64,000 nt of DNA. Source: Hyphomicrobiales bacterium. GTDB lineage: Bacteria > Pseudomonadota > Alphaproteobacteria > Rhizobiales > Rhizobiaceae. The notes under the pieces were generated by a model that did no database searches, was not told the origin of the DNA, and worked only from the letters and a program-made list of their open reading frames with translations. The stretch is taken from assembly GCA_900467745.1 (NCBI GenBank), contig UBQW01000014.1, forward strand, positions 1 to 64,000, written 5' to 3'. The position numbers and the translations under genes were made by a program. Of the stretch, positions 41,511 to 50,908 are shown piece after piece (the stretch's first letter is position 1; every line of letters starts with the position of its first letter).

Positions 41511-43268
41511 TCAGAATTCTTCCCAACTGTCCGCCACTGGCGCCGCCATGCCGTGGGCTCTCGCCACGCGTGAGACCAGATGCAGAGCGGGCGAGCTCTG
41601 CGCTGCCCTGGACGGCGGCCTGATGGCATAGGCCTCGCTGAGCTTGAACTGTGCGATCAGCCCGCGCAGCGTCTCGGCCTCCGCCGCCAGCTTGTGGCTT
41701 GCCGCCGTGCTCTCCTCGACCATGGCCGCGTTCTGCTGCGTGGATTGGTCGAGCTGGTTGACCGCCTGATTGATCTCCTTCAGCCCCGTCGCCTGCTCCT
41801 TCGAGCCCTCGACGATCGCCACGACATTGACATTGATATCGTTGACCTGGCTGACGATGGTCTCGAGCGCCTTTCCAGTCTGCCCGACCAGATCGACCCC
41901 GTTGCGCACCAGCTCGCTGGACTTGGTGATCAGCGACTTGATCTCCTTGGCCGCACTTGCGGAGCGCTGCGCCAGTTCGCGCACCTCCTGCGCCACGACC
42001 GCAAAGCCCTTGCCCGCCTCCCCCGCCCGCGCCGCCTCGACACCGGCGTTGAGCGCGAGAAGATTGGTCTGGAATGCGATGTCGTCGATCACGCCGATGA
42101 TATTGGTGATCTCGCGGGACGACTGCTCGATCTGGTCCATCGCCGCCACGGCGCTGCGAACGACCTGACCGGATTGCTCCGCGCCCTTCTTGGTCTGGGA
42201 AACCAGCTTGCCGGCCTCGTCGGCGCGGTGGCTGGAATCGTTGACCGTGGTGGTGATCTCCTCCAGCGCCGCCGCCGTCTCCTCGACGGAGGCCGCCTGC
42301 TGCTCCGTGCGCTTCGAGAAGGAATCGGCCGTCGAGCCGATCTCGCGGGAACCGGCGGCGATCGCATGCGCGTTCTCACCAACGGTCTTCATGGTCTCCG
42401 AGAGCCGGGCGATCGTCGCGTTGAAGTCATGCCGCAGCTGCTCCATCGACGGCACGAAAGCGGTCTCCACCGTCTTCGTGAGGTCGCCCTCGGAAAGCCC
42501 GCGCAGCGCCTGCCCAAGCAGGCTGATGGCGCTCATGCGCTGCGTCACGTCGGTGGCGAACTTCACCACCTTGTAGACCCGGCCATTGGCATCGGTGATC
42601 GGATTATAGGCCGCCTGGATCCAGATCTCCTTGCCGCCCTTGCCGTAGCGAACGAACTCGTTGGCAATGAACTCGCCCGCCGCCAGCCGGCGCCAGAAGT
42701 TGGCGTATTCCTCGGTGCGTGCGTAGGACGGCTCGCAGAACATGCTGTGATGCTTGCCGACGATCTCATTCAGCGAATAGCCGAGACCGTTGCAGAAATT
42801 TTCGTTGGCCGTGATGATCTCGCCTGTCGGCTTAAATTCGATGACCGCCTGCGAACGCGAGATCGCGTCCAGCTTGCCGGCATCCTCGACCGCCTTGTTC
42901 TTGGCATCCGTGATGTCGGAGGCGAGCTTCACGACCTTGAACGGCTTGCCGTGCTTGAAAACCGGGTTGTAGGAGGCCTGGATCCAGATCTCACGGCCAC
43001 CCTTCGCCAGCCGCTTGTAGGCGCCCGCATCATATTCACCCCGGCCAAGCCGGGCCCAGAAATCGCGATACTCCTGCGATGCCGCCAGCGCCGGCTCGCA
43101 GAACATGCTGTGGTGCTTGCCGACGATGTCGGAAAGGCTGTAGCCGAGAGCATTGCAGAAATTCTCGTTCGCCTTCAGCACATTGCCTTTCAGATCGAAC
43201 TCGATGATTGCTTGCGATTTTGAAATCGCACCGAGGATATATCCCGCATCAGATGCCAGACCGAACAT
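41511..43268 (-). CDS. Soluble twin-PAS methyl-accepting chemotaxis protein
   Basis: The 585-residue receptor has no membrane segment. Two PAS domains (about residues 5-110 and 130-230) share the motif GKHHSMFCEP and WIQA.YNP. A HAMP-like linker (LGQALRGLSEGDLTKTV) and a complete MCP signalling domain with the hairpin tip DIAFQTNLLALNAGVEAARAGE follow. The last residues, SWEEF, resemble the CheR/CheB-binding pentapeptide. The layout matches cytoplasmic aerotaxis or redox receptors such as AerC and BdlA, which bind flavin or heme, but the cofactor is not evident here. The start at 43268 lies 6 nt after AAGGGG; an upstream frame to 43298 is less well supported. Confidence 0.92.
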   Translation of the reverse strand: MFGLASDAGYILGAISKSQAIIEFDLKGNVLKANENFCNALGYSLSDIVGKHHSMFCEPALAASQEYRDFWARLGRGEYDAGAYKRLAKGGREIWIQASYNPVFKHGKPFKVVKLASDITDAKNKAVEDAGKLDAISRSQAVIEFKPTGEIITANENFCNGLGYSLNEIVGKHHSMFCEPSYARTEEYANFWRRLAAGEFIANEFVRYGKGGKEIWIQAAYNPITDANGRVYKVVKFATDVTQRMSAISLLGQALRGLSEGDLTKTVETAFVPSMEQLRHDFNATIARLSETMKTVGENAHAIAAGSREIGSTADSFSKRTEQQAASVEETAAALEEITTTVNDSSHRADEAGKLVSQTKKGAEQSGQVVRSAVAAMDQIEQSSREITNIIGVIDDIAFQTNLLALNAGVEAARAGEAGKGFAVVAQEVRELAQRSASAAKEIKSLITKSSELVRNGVDLVGQTGKALETIVSQVNDINVNVVAIVEGSKEQATGLKEINQAVNQLDQSTQQNAAMVEESTAASHKLAAEAETLRGLIAQFKLSEAYAIRPPSRAAQSSPALHLVSRVARAHGMAAPVADSWEEF

Positions 43269-43592
43269 TCCCATCCCCTTGCCTGCGACGCCATCCATTG
43301 GCGTTGCGCGTTGTTAGGAGAGGCATCGGGAACGCGTTCCTTCGAAGATCTATGGGGCAAATCCTGACAGCAAGTAACAACTATCTCAGATCGCATCCAC
43401 CGAAGCTCTCACAACCGATGATCAAGCCGCGAGAGTTAACGTCAGGTATACAACCAATATCTAATTTAAGGTCGCAGCCCTGCGAAAACTCATAGTGGAT
43501 TTCTTATATTTCACGGACCTTGAGACCGCCCAATGAAAAGGGCGCCCCGAGGGACGCCCTTTTAAACATGTCTTCTTTCAAGCCGTAACGGC
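43269..43592. other. Intergenic region upstream of the chemoreceptor
   Basis: This stretch contains the chemoreceptor promoter region and the DUF4167 terminator at 43536-43563. Nothing else is supported; short plus-strand frames have no ribosome binding sites. Confidence 0.5.
43536..43563 (-). terminator. Terminator after the DUF4167 gene
   Basis: The minus strand forms AAAAGGGCG paired with CGCCCTTTT across a short loop and ends in TTTTC, 30 bp past the stop at 43593. Confidence 0.75.
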
Positions 43593-44510
43593 TTATTCCG
43601 AAGCCGCATCGGCCAAAGCTGGCGCTTCGCCGGCATCGCCTTCGGCTGCCGCTTCACCTTCGGCGCGGCGCGGACGGCGCGGACGCGGGGTGGCAGCACG
43701 ACGGCGCGGCTGACGGGTCGTTGCCGCACCGCTTTCCTCATCCATCGAAACCTCGGCCGGAATGCCTTCGATTTCCGGCTGCGGGCCGGTACCGTCGATC
43801 ACTTCAGGCTGGGCAGCGGCTGCAACCGGTGCCGGACGCTCTTCGCGACGGCGCGGCTGGCGAGCCGGGCGCTCTTCGCGGGGCTGCTCCTCGGCGCGCG
43901 GCTGCGGCTGGGGCTGGGGCTGCTCTTCGCTGCGCGGCTGCTCGTCGTTCTGGCGGCGGGGCTGGTCTTCGTCGCGGCGCTGGCGTTGCTCGTTGTTGAA
44001 GCGGCGCTCGTCCGAACGGCGGCCCTGCTGCTCGTCATTCTGACGGCGCGGCTGCTCATCGTTGTTGCGGCGCTGCTGGTGTTCCTGCTGCTGGCGCGGA
44101 GGCTGAACGACCACGACGTCGTCATTGTCGCCGCCATCCATCTCGTCGCCATCGCGCTCACTGCCGTCGCGGTCGAATTCACCGCGGTCGTCGCGCTGGA
44201 AGCGTTCCTGCATCTGCGCCTGTGCGGCGGCAATGATGCGGTAGTAGTGTTCGGCGTGCTGCAGGTAGTTTTCAGCCATGACACGGTCGCCGGAGCTCTG
44301 CGCGTCGCGACCGAGCTGCGAGTACTTTTCAGCGATGTGCTGCGCGGTGCCGCGGATCTTCACGTCTGGGCCGGAGCTGTCGTAGGTCCGCGTCAGCGGA
44401 TTGCCGCCCTTGCGGTTGAAATTGTTGTTATTGTTATTGTTATTTCCGCCGCCGCCGCCGTTATTGTTGGTACGCCCGCGACCGCGTTTGTTCTGCTGTC
44501 CTGGCCTCAT
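43593..44510 (-). CDS. DUF4167 domain protein
   Basis: The 305-residue protein opens with a basic, Asn/Gly-rich segment (RPGQQNKRGRGR and a run of eight N) and then the conserved DUF4167 core: RTYDSSGPDVKIRGTA.HI.EKY..L.RDAQSSGDRV.AENYLQHAEHYYRII. The rest is disordered and dominated by Arg, Gln, Glu and Pro. Proteins of this family are restricted to Alphaproteobacteria. The arginine-rich tails suggest RNA binding, but no function is established that I can rely on. An AGGTGA box precedes the ATG. The gene follows the lysC-ptsP-prfA-prmC cluster after 325 bp. Confidence 0.88.
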   Translation of the reverse strand: MRPGQQNKRGRGRTNNNGGGGGNNNNNNNNFNRKGGNPLTRTYDSSGPDVKIRGTAQHIAEKYSQLGRDAQSSGDRVMAENYLQHAEHYYRIIAAAQAQMQERFQRDDRGEFDRDGSERDGDEMDGGDNDDVVVVQPPRQQQEHQQRRNNDEQPRRQNDEQQGRRSDERRFNNEQRQRRDEDQPRRQNDEQPRSEEQPQPQPQPRAEEQPREERPARQPRRREERPAPVAAAAQPEVIDGTGPQPEIEGIPAEVSMDEESGAATTRQPRRRAATPRPRRPRRAEGEAAAEGDAGEAPALADAASE

Positions 44511-44835
44511 CGATCGTTCACCTGAATTCTCTGTTTGTGTGGAGTGATGGCACCGTCAACCGTGGTCGTTCGTCCGACTCAGGGTATTCGTGCCGCAAGC
44601 ATAATGCGCCTTTGCGCCAACCTGCCGCTTGTTCTCAAGTCAGTTTGACTGATTCACGCATTGGGTCGTCTTCAACCTTTGAAACTCTCGTTTAAGAGAG
44701 TGGACCCCCGAGGCCGAGCTAGCTTCGAACGAACAATCGTTCTGACCTATCTCTCCAATACGTGGGGGCAACCTATATTGCTTCCCGTTTAAATCCAAGC
44801 CTTTTCTTCGCAATGACACCAATGGACTAGTCTAT
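44511..44835. other. Intergenic region between prmC and the DUF4167 gene
   Basis: About 325 bp contain a small hairpin ACTCTC/GAGAGT near 44683-44701 and a second one, GAACG/CGTTC, near 44728-44743, but no clear T-run. The region presumably holds the DUF4167 promoter. No gene is supported. Confidence 0.45.
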
Positions 44836-45735
44836 TCAGCCGCTTGTTGCCAACAAGTTACGGGCGAACACGAGCACACGGTCGTTGTGGCCGTAATCCT
44901 TCACCGATTCCAAGCATTTGAAGCCTTCAGCCTCAAAAACTTCGGTCACTTCCGTTCGCTGATCGTAGCCTATCTCGAGCCCTATAACACCGTCTGGATG
45001 CATGAACCTTGCGGCATCCTTGGCAATGGAACGGTAGGCGTCAAGTCCATCCATGCCGCCATCCAGTGCGGCGGCCGGATCAAATTTTGTCACTTCGGGA
45101 GCAAGAGTGTCAACGACACTGGACGCTATATAGGGCGGATTTGAGACAATAGCGTGAAACGTCCCGTCTATGGCCTGAAACCAGCTGGATCGCACCGCCT
45201 TGAAGCGCTGCTGCAGCCCGTTTCTTTCCGCGTTGGATTGCGCCGTCTTCAGCGCGTCGACGGAGATATCGCTGCCGATGCCCGATGCCTGAGGACATTC
45301 CTTGAGCAGCGCGAGGCATATCGCCCCGGTTCCCGTTCCCATATCCAGTATATGGAGATCGCCATGCTTACCCGCAAGGTCTCTCATATAAGGAAGCATG
45401 GTATCGACGAGGATTTCCGTATCCGGCCTGGGCTCCAGCGTTTCCGCCGAAAGCGACAAAGGCAGGCCGTAGAACTCGCGCTCGCCCAGAATGCGATGCA
45501 CCGGCTCATGCGCCAGCCTGCGGGTGATCGCGTCCTCGATGCGCACGGCAGCCGCGTGCTCGACCACATCGCCGCCCCGCGTCAGCATCTCGGTCGTCGT
45601 CAGCTTAAGCAGCCCCGAGATCAAAACGCGCGCGTCGGCGGCCGGATCGGCCACGCCGGCCTCGGTGAAGCGTCGCCGCGCGTCGGCCAGAAGCTGGGAA
45701 ACCGTCGCGCCGACCTGTTTCCCTTGATCGCTCAT
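44836..45735 (-). CDS. prmC: Release factor glutamine methyltransferase PrmC
   Basis: PrmC methylates the glutamine of the GGQ motif in release factors. The 299-residue protein has an N-terminal helical domain and a Rossmann methyltransferase with the SAM motif [14 protein letters not shown] and the catalytic NPPY in AIVSNPPYI. Its ATG overlaps the prfA stop by 4 nt, so enzyme and substrate are translationally coupled. The chain ends [10 protein letters not shown]. Confidence 0.95.
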   Translation of the reverse strand: MSDQGKQVGATVSQLLADARRRFTEAGVADPAADARVLISGLLKLTTTEMLTRGGDVVEHAAAVRIEDAITRRLAHEPVHRILGEREFYGLPLSLSAETLEPRPDTEILVDTMLPYMRDLAGKHGDLHILDMGTGTGAICLALLKECPQASGIGSDISVDALKTAQSNAERNGLQQRFKAVRSSWFQAIDGTFHAIVSNPPYIASSVVDTLAPEVTKFDPAAALDGGMDGLDAYRSIAKDAARFMHPDGVIGLEIGYDQRTEVTEVFEAEGFKCLESVKDYGHNDRVLVFARNLLATSG

Positions 45736-46814
45736 GGCTGCTGCTCGCCGAGCTGCGACAGATGGCTCGCCTGGTAGTCGGCCATCAGCGCATCGACGAT
45801 CTCGTCGATTTCGCCCACCATCATCCGGTCGAGCTTGTAGAGCGTCAGGTTGATGCGGTGGTCGGTCACGCGACCCTGCGGGAAATTATAGGTGCGGATG
45901 CGCTCGGAGCGGTCGCCGGAGCCGACCTGGCTCTTGCGATCGGCGGAGCGCTCGCTGTCGGCGCGCTGGCGCTCGGCGTCATAGAGACGCGACCGCAGAA
46001 CCTGCATCGCCTTGGCGCGGTTCTGATGCTGCGATTTCTCCGAACTCGTGACGACGATACCCGTCGGCAAGTGGGTGATACGCACGGCCGAGTCGGTCGT
46101 GTTGACGTGCTGGCCACCGGCGCCCGACGAGCGCATCGTGTCGATGCGGATATCTTCGGCGCGGATCTCGATGTCGATCTCCTCGGCCTCCGGCAGCACG
46201 GCAACGGTCGCCGCCGACGTATGGATACGCCCGCCCGCTTCCGTCTCCGGCACGCGCTGAACGCGGTGTACGCCGGATTCGAACTTCAGCTTGGCGAACA
46301 CGCCCTTGCCGGTGATCGTCGCGATGATTTCCTTGAAGCCGCCGGCTTCCCCCTCGCTGGACGAGAGAACCTCGACCTTCCAGCCGTGCGCCGCCGCATA
46401 GCGCTCGTACATGCGAAACAGGTCGCCCGCAAACAGCGCAGCCTCCGAGCCGCCGGTGCCGGCGCGGATTTCGAGGATGGCGCTCTTCTCGTCGGCGGCG
46501 TCCTTGGGCAGAAGCAGGATCTGAATTTCCTGTTCCAGCGCCTCGATCCGCTCCTTGACCTCGGGAAGCTCCATCTCGGCCATATCGCGCATTTCGCGGT
46601 CGACGGTTTTGTCGTCGAGCAGCGTCTCGAGATCGGCAAGCTCCGACAGCGCTTTTTCATAGGCGCGGATCTTGGTCACGACGGGCTGCAGCTCGGCATA
46701 TTCGGAGGCAAGCTTGACGTAGACGTCGGCCGAAGGGCCGGCCGACATGCGCGCTTCGATCTCGCCGAAGCGGCGTTCCAGCTCGCGCATCTTTTCAACG
46801 GGAAGCTTCGCCAC
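45732..46814 (-). CDS. prfA: Peptide chain release factor 1
   Basis: RF1 ends translation at UAA and UAG. The 360-residue protein has the normal length. The GGQ loop is seen in [22 protein letters not shown] and the codon-recognition P.T-type region in the preceding domain ([14 protein letters not shown]). The preferred start is the GTG at 46814, 5 nt after a GGAG box, which gives [17 protein letters not shown] two codons upstream is also possible. The gene lies 27 bp after ptsP and overlaps prmC. Confidence 0.96.
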   Translation of the reverse strand: MAKLPVEKMRELERRFGEIEARMSAGPSADVYVKLASEYAELQPVVTKIRAYEKALSELADLETLLDDKTVDREMRDMAEMELPEVKERIEALEQEIQILLLPKDAADEKSAILEIRAGTGGSEAALFAGDLFRMYERYAAAHGWKVEVLSSSEGEAGGFKEIIATITGKGVFAKLKFESGVHRVQRVPETEAGGRIHTSAATVAVLPEAEEIDIEIRAEDIRIDTMRSSGAGGQHVNTTDSAVRITHLPTGIVVTSSEKSQHQNRAKAMQVLRSRLYDAERQRADSERSADRKSQVGSGDRSERIRTYNFPQGRVTDHRINLTLYKLDRMMVGEIDEIVDALMADYQASHLSQLGEQQP

Positions 46815-46841
46815 CCTCACTCCAATTCTGTTTGTCTCTGG

Positions 46842-49109
46842 CTACAGAGGGATGTTGTGTGTTTCGGCGAAATGGGCAAGCAGTTCGCGCATCGATGTCG
46901 GCGTCGTCGTATCGTCGAGCGCCTCATGCATCGCCTTGGACAGTGCGCCGACGTCGAGGCCGAGCAGCATCGCCTTGACCGGACCGATGGAAGCAGGCGA
47001 CATCGACACCGAGCGGAAGCCGATGCCAAGCAGCGCCATGGCCGAAATCGGCTTGCCCGCCAGTTCGCCGCAAAGCGTCACCGGCGTGTTGTTGCGTTCC
47101 CCTGCCCGCACGATATCGCGCAGGATACGCAGGAACGGCTTGTCCAGCGTATCGAAACGGTCGGAGACCCGCGCATTGCCACGGTCGACCGCCATCGAGA
47201 ACTGGAACAGATCGTTGGAACCGACCGACACGAAGTCGACCGCCGCCATCAGCTCGTCCAGCTGCCACAGCAGAGCCGGCACTTCCAGCATGGCGCCGAA
47301 CTGCAGCTTGCGCGGCAACCCGTGGCCGAAGCGCGACAGGCGCTGCACTTCCTTCTGCAACAGTTCGCGCACCGCGGTGATCTCGGAGACCTCGGTCACC
47401 ATCGGCACCATCAGCTTCAATTCCATGCCGGCGGCTGCCTTCAGCATGGCGCGCAGCTGCGTGCGCAGAAGACCGGGGCGGTCGAGCGACAGGCGGATCG
47501 CCCGCCAGCCAAGCGCCGGGTTCTCTTCCTCGTGGCCGCGGAAATAGGGGACGACCTTGTCGCCGCCGATATCGAGCGTGCGGAAGGTGACGGACCGGCC
47601 GGCGGCCTGCTTCAGGACGTTGCGGTAAAACTGCTCCTGCTCTTCCGCCTTGGGAAGCGTGGAGGCGATCATGAACTGCAGCTCGGTGCGGAAGAGCCCA
47701 ATGCCCTCGGCGCCCGATTCAGACAGCTGCGGCAGGTCGACCAGCAGGCCGGCATTCATCTGCAGCGACACGCGCTGCCCGTCCTTGGAGAGCGGCTCGA
47801 CCGCGCGCAAGGCTCTGAACTGCTCCTGCCGGCGGGCGCGGAAGCGCACCTTCTCCTCGTAGGAACGCTGATGCTCCGGCAGCGGTCGCAGATGCACATG
47901 GCCGCCATCGCTGTCGATGATGACGGCGTCGCCATTATCGGCCAGCGCCACGATCCCGGCCGCCTGGCCGATGACGGGAATGCCCATCGCGCGTGCCACG
48001 ATGACGACATGGCTGGTCACGGCGCCCTCTTCGAGCACCAAGCCGCGCACATTGGCGCGCGGATAATCGAGCAGCTCGGCGGCACCCATGGCGCGCGCAA
48101 GAATAATCGCGTCCGCAGGGAAGCCATCGCCCGAAGTGCGGCCGGTATAGCCGGTCAGCTGGCGCAGCAGGCGGTTCGCCAGATCCTCGAAATCATGCAT
48201 CCGCTCGCGCAGATAAGGGTCCGTCAGGCGCATCATCCGCGCCTTCGTGTCGCTCTGCACCTTCTCGACCGCGGCTTCCGCCGTCAGGCCGTTGCGGATC
48301 GCCTCTTCGAGCTTGCGCACCCATCCCTGGTCGTGCGCGAACATGCGGTAGGTCTCGAGCACCTCGCGATGCTCGCCCTCCATCGAGACGTCGCGCTGCG
48401 ACAAGAGGTCGTCGATCGAGATCCGTAGCGAACCCAGCGCTTCGGCAAGCCGGCGGATTTCCTTGTCGGCATCGTCGTTGAGCAGATTGGTGACGACGAT
48501 GCGCGGCTCGTGCAGCACGACATAGCCGAGGCCGATGCCTTCATTATAGGTGTCGCCGTCGATGGTGACCGAGCGGGTGAGATCGAGCTCGAGCCCCGGC
48601 TTGGTGAGCTTCTTCAGCTCGCCGGTGGCGATCATCTCGGCCAGCACCATCGCGGTCGTTTCGAGCGCTTCCAGCTCCTCGTCGCGATAGTTGCGGCTGG
48701 CCTTGTTCTGCACGACGAGAACGCCGAGCGAGCGGCCGGCGCGCAGGATCGGCACACCGAGGAAGGAATGATAGATCTCTTCACCCGTCTCCGGCAGGTA
48801 GCGGAAGGCCGGGTGCGATTGGGCGTCGGAGAGATTGAGGGGGGCGGCCGATGCGGCAATCGTGCCGACGAGGCCCTGCCCCATTTTCAGCTGCGCCAGG
48901 TGGACAGCTTCGCGGTTCAGACCTTCGGTTGCATAGAGTTCGAGCACGCCGTCGGAACGCAGAACGTAGACGGAGCAAACCTCCGCCACCATGTTGCTGG
49001 CGATCTGGCGAACGATCCGGTCAAGACGCTCTTGTGGCTCCAGCGGCTCCGCCATCAACTCGCGCAGCCGCTTGAGCAGCACGCGCGGACCGCCGGAAAG
49101 GTCTCTCAT
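46842..49109 (-). CDS. ptsP: PTS system nitrogen-regulatory enzyme I (EI-Ntr)
   Basis: EI-Ntr takes phosphate from PEP and passes it to NPr and EIIA-Ntr in a regulatory phosphorelay. The 755-residue protein has an N-terminal GAF domain (about residues 20-165), the EI helical domain, the phosphohistidine motif TSHVVIVARAMGIPV with H367, and the C-terminal PEP-binding barrel (GIGLFRTELQFM, FRTLDIGGDK, VGSNDLFQF, LCGELAG). In rhizobia the pathway affects potassium uptake, polymer storage and nitrogen metabolism. It lies between lysC and prfA, an order common in Rhizobiales. Confidence 0.95.
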   Translation of the reverse strand: MRDLSGGPRVLLKRLRELMAEPLEPQERLDRIVRQIASNMVAEVCSVYVLRSDGVLELYATEGLNREAVHLAQLKMGQGLVGTIAASAAPLNLSDAQSHPAFRYLPETGEEIYHSFLGVPILRAGRSLGVLVVQNKASRNYRDEELEALETTAMVLAEMIATGELKKLTKPGLELDLTRSVTIDGDTYNEGIGLGYVVLHEPRIVVTNLLNDDADKEIRRLAEALGSLRISIDDLLSQRDVSMEGEHREVLETYRMFAHDQGWVRKLEEAIRNGLTAEAAVEKVQSDTKARMMRLTDPYLRERMHDFEDLANRLLRQLTGYTGRTSGDGFPADAIILARAMGAAELLDYPRANVRGLVLEEGAVTSHVVIVARAMGIPVIGQAAGIVALADNGDAVIIDSDGGHVHLRPLPEHQRSYEEKVRFRARRQEQFRALRAVEPLSKDGQRVSLQMNAGLLVDLPQLSESGAEGIGLFRTELQFMIASTLPKAEEQEQFYRNVLKQAAGRSVTFRTLDIGGDKVVPYFRGHEEENPALGWRAIRLSLDRPGLLRTQLRAMLKAAAGMELKLMVPMVTEVSEITAVRELLQKEVQRLSRFGHGLPRKLQFGAMLEVPALLWQLDELMAAVDFVSVGSNDLFQFSMAVDRGNARVSDRFDTLDKPFLRILRDIVRAGERNNTPVTLCGELAGKPISAMALLGIGFRSVSMSPASIGPVKAMLLGLDVGALSKAMHEALDDTTTPTSMRELLAHFAETHNIPL

Positions 49110-49200
49110 TGCGTCTCAAGCTCCAAAAACAGAAGGCAAAGTGGCCCGGCAGATCGCCGCGCCACTAATCAACTTGTACGCGCGGCGGCCCTGCTGGGAA

Positions 49201-50475
49201 TCAATTCTTATCCAGACCGTAGCAGGAATGCAAAGTCCTGACAGCGAGTTCCGCATAAGGACCATCAATCAGGATGGAAATCTTGATTTCCGAGGTGGTG
49301 ATCGCCTTGATGTTGATGCCTTTATCGGCAAGTGCCTTGAAAGCGGTCGCCGCGACGCCGGCGTGGCTGCGCATGCCGATGCCAATGACCGACACCTTCA
49401 CCAGGCCCGATTCGTTCTGCACAACGTCGTAACCGATCGTATCCTTGTGCTCGCCGAGCACCTTGATAGCCTTGTCCACGTCGCCAGAAGGCACGGTGAA
49501 GGTCATGTCGGTCTTCGAGCCATCTTCCGAGATGTTCTGGACGATCATGTCGACATTGATGTGGTTCTCGGCCAGCGGTCCGAAGATCGCGGCGGAGACG
49601 CCCGGACGGTCGGCGAGACGGCGAAGCGAGATCTGCGCTTCATCCTTGGCATAGGCGATGCCGGTGACTACTTCCTGTTCCACGATTTCTTCCTCGTCAC
49701 AAATCAGCGTTCCGGGCGGATTCAAGAAATCACCCATGCCCGGAGCATCGGGATCTTCAAAAGACGAACGCACGAAGGTGCGCACCTTGTGCACCATGGC
49801 AAGCTCGACGGAGCGAACCTGCAAGACCTTGGCGCCGAGCGATGCCATTTCGAGCATTTCCTCAAACGCGATCTTCTTCAGGCGGCGCGCCTGCGGCACG
49901 ATGCGCGGATCGGTCGTGTAGACGCCGTCGACGTCGGTATAGATGTCGCAACGATCAGCCTTGACGGCGGCGGCGATTGCGACCGCCGACGTATCCGAAC
50001 CACCACGGCCGAGCGTCGCGATGCGGTTATCGGGGCCGAGACCCTGGAAGCCGGCGATGACGGCCACCTGGCCCTCGCCCATGCGCTTGATCATTTCCGA
50101 ACCGTCGATCTCGAGGATACGGGCGGCGCCATGTGCGTTGTCGGTGCGGATCGGGATCTGCCAGCCCTGCCAGGAGCGGGCGTTGACGTCCATGGCCTGC
50201 AGCGCGATCGCCAGAAGACCTGAGGTCACCTGCTCGCCGGAAGCGACGATGGCGTCATATTCGCGGGCATCATAGAAAGGCGAGCTTGCGCCGACGACCT
50301 TCGGCGTGTTCTGCACCCAGCCGACCAGCTCGTTTGTCTTGCCCGACATGGCGGAAACGACGACGGCCACTTCATGACCGGCATCGACCTCGCGTTTGAC
50401 GTGGCGGGCAACGTTCTTGATACGGTCCAGGTCAGCGACGGATGTTCCGCCGAACTTCATTACGATGCGTGCCAT
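49201..50475 (-). CDS. lysC: Aspartate kinase
   Basis: The enzyme phosphorylates aspartate at the start of lysine, threonine and methionine synthesis. The 424-residue product has the kinase motif VMKFGGTSVAD at its N-terminus, GRGGSDTSAVA in the catalytic domain and two ACT domains after about residue 260 (ISLRRLADRPGVSAAIFGPLA and VKVSVIGIGMRSHAGVAATAFKAL) that give feedback control. An AGAGG box precedes the ATG. It heads the run lysC-ptsP-prfA-prmC. Confidence 0.96.
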   Translation of the reverse strand: MARIVMKFGGTSVADLDRIKNVARHVKREVDAGHEVAVVVSAMSGKTNELVGWVQNTPKVVGASSPFYDAREYDAIVASGEQVTSGLLAIALQAMDVNARSWQGWQIPIRTDNAHGAARILEIDGSEMIKRMGEGQVAVIAGFQGLGPDNRIATLGRGGSDTSAVAIAAAVKADRCDIYTDVDGVYTTDPRIVPQARRLKKIAFEEMLEMASLGAKVLQVRSVELAMVHKVRTFVRSSFEDPDAPGMGDFLNPPGTLICDEEEIVEQEVVTGIAYAKDEAQISLRRLADRPGVSAAIFGPLAENHINVDMIVQNISEDGSKTDMTFTVPSGDVDKAIKVLGEHKDTIGYDVVQNESGLVKVSVIGIGMRSHAGVAATAFKALADKGINIKAITTSEIKISILIDGPYAELAVRTLHSCYGLDKN

Positions 50476-50908
50476 AAGCCTCTACCACAGCAAACCGCCG
50501 GGAGAGACGAACGCCAGACCCGGCACGACGAAGCCTTGGAAGCCACGGGCCGAAGAGCCGGAATTGGGAGGTTCTGGAACCCTTCTAAAGCCCTGCGCCC
50601 AAGGGCCCAAGTTGCGGCGTCTCTTAACGAGTTTGTGAGGGGGTGGCAAGGTGGAGAAAGGAGAATGACGGCCTCAATTGCGCGTGTAATTTGCAGGCCG
50701 CGCGAGGCAGCGCCGAGCCACATGTGACATGAGTATGACAATCCCGCGAGGCGCCGGGCGATCAAAGCGCGCTGCCCCGTCCCCGCACATTTTTCGGCGT
50801 AAAGATTAGATTCAGCTTTTTTTGGTAATTTCCCGTTAGCAATACCCTTTGATGTTCCTGGCGCCACCTAAGTTCGGCGTCCGGCCTGTAATGAGTAACG
50901 GGTTCCCC
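50476..50908. other. Divergent intergenic region between lysC and the lysozyme gene
   Basis: About 430 bp with opposite-facing genes on each side. I see an AT-rich patch near 50808-50835 that could belong to the lysozyme promoter, and a CACATGTG palindrome near 50719. No gene or RNA is supported. Confidence 0.5.
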
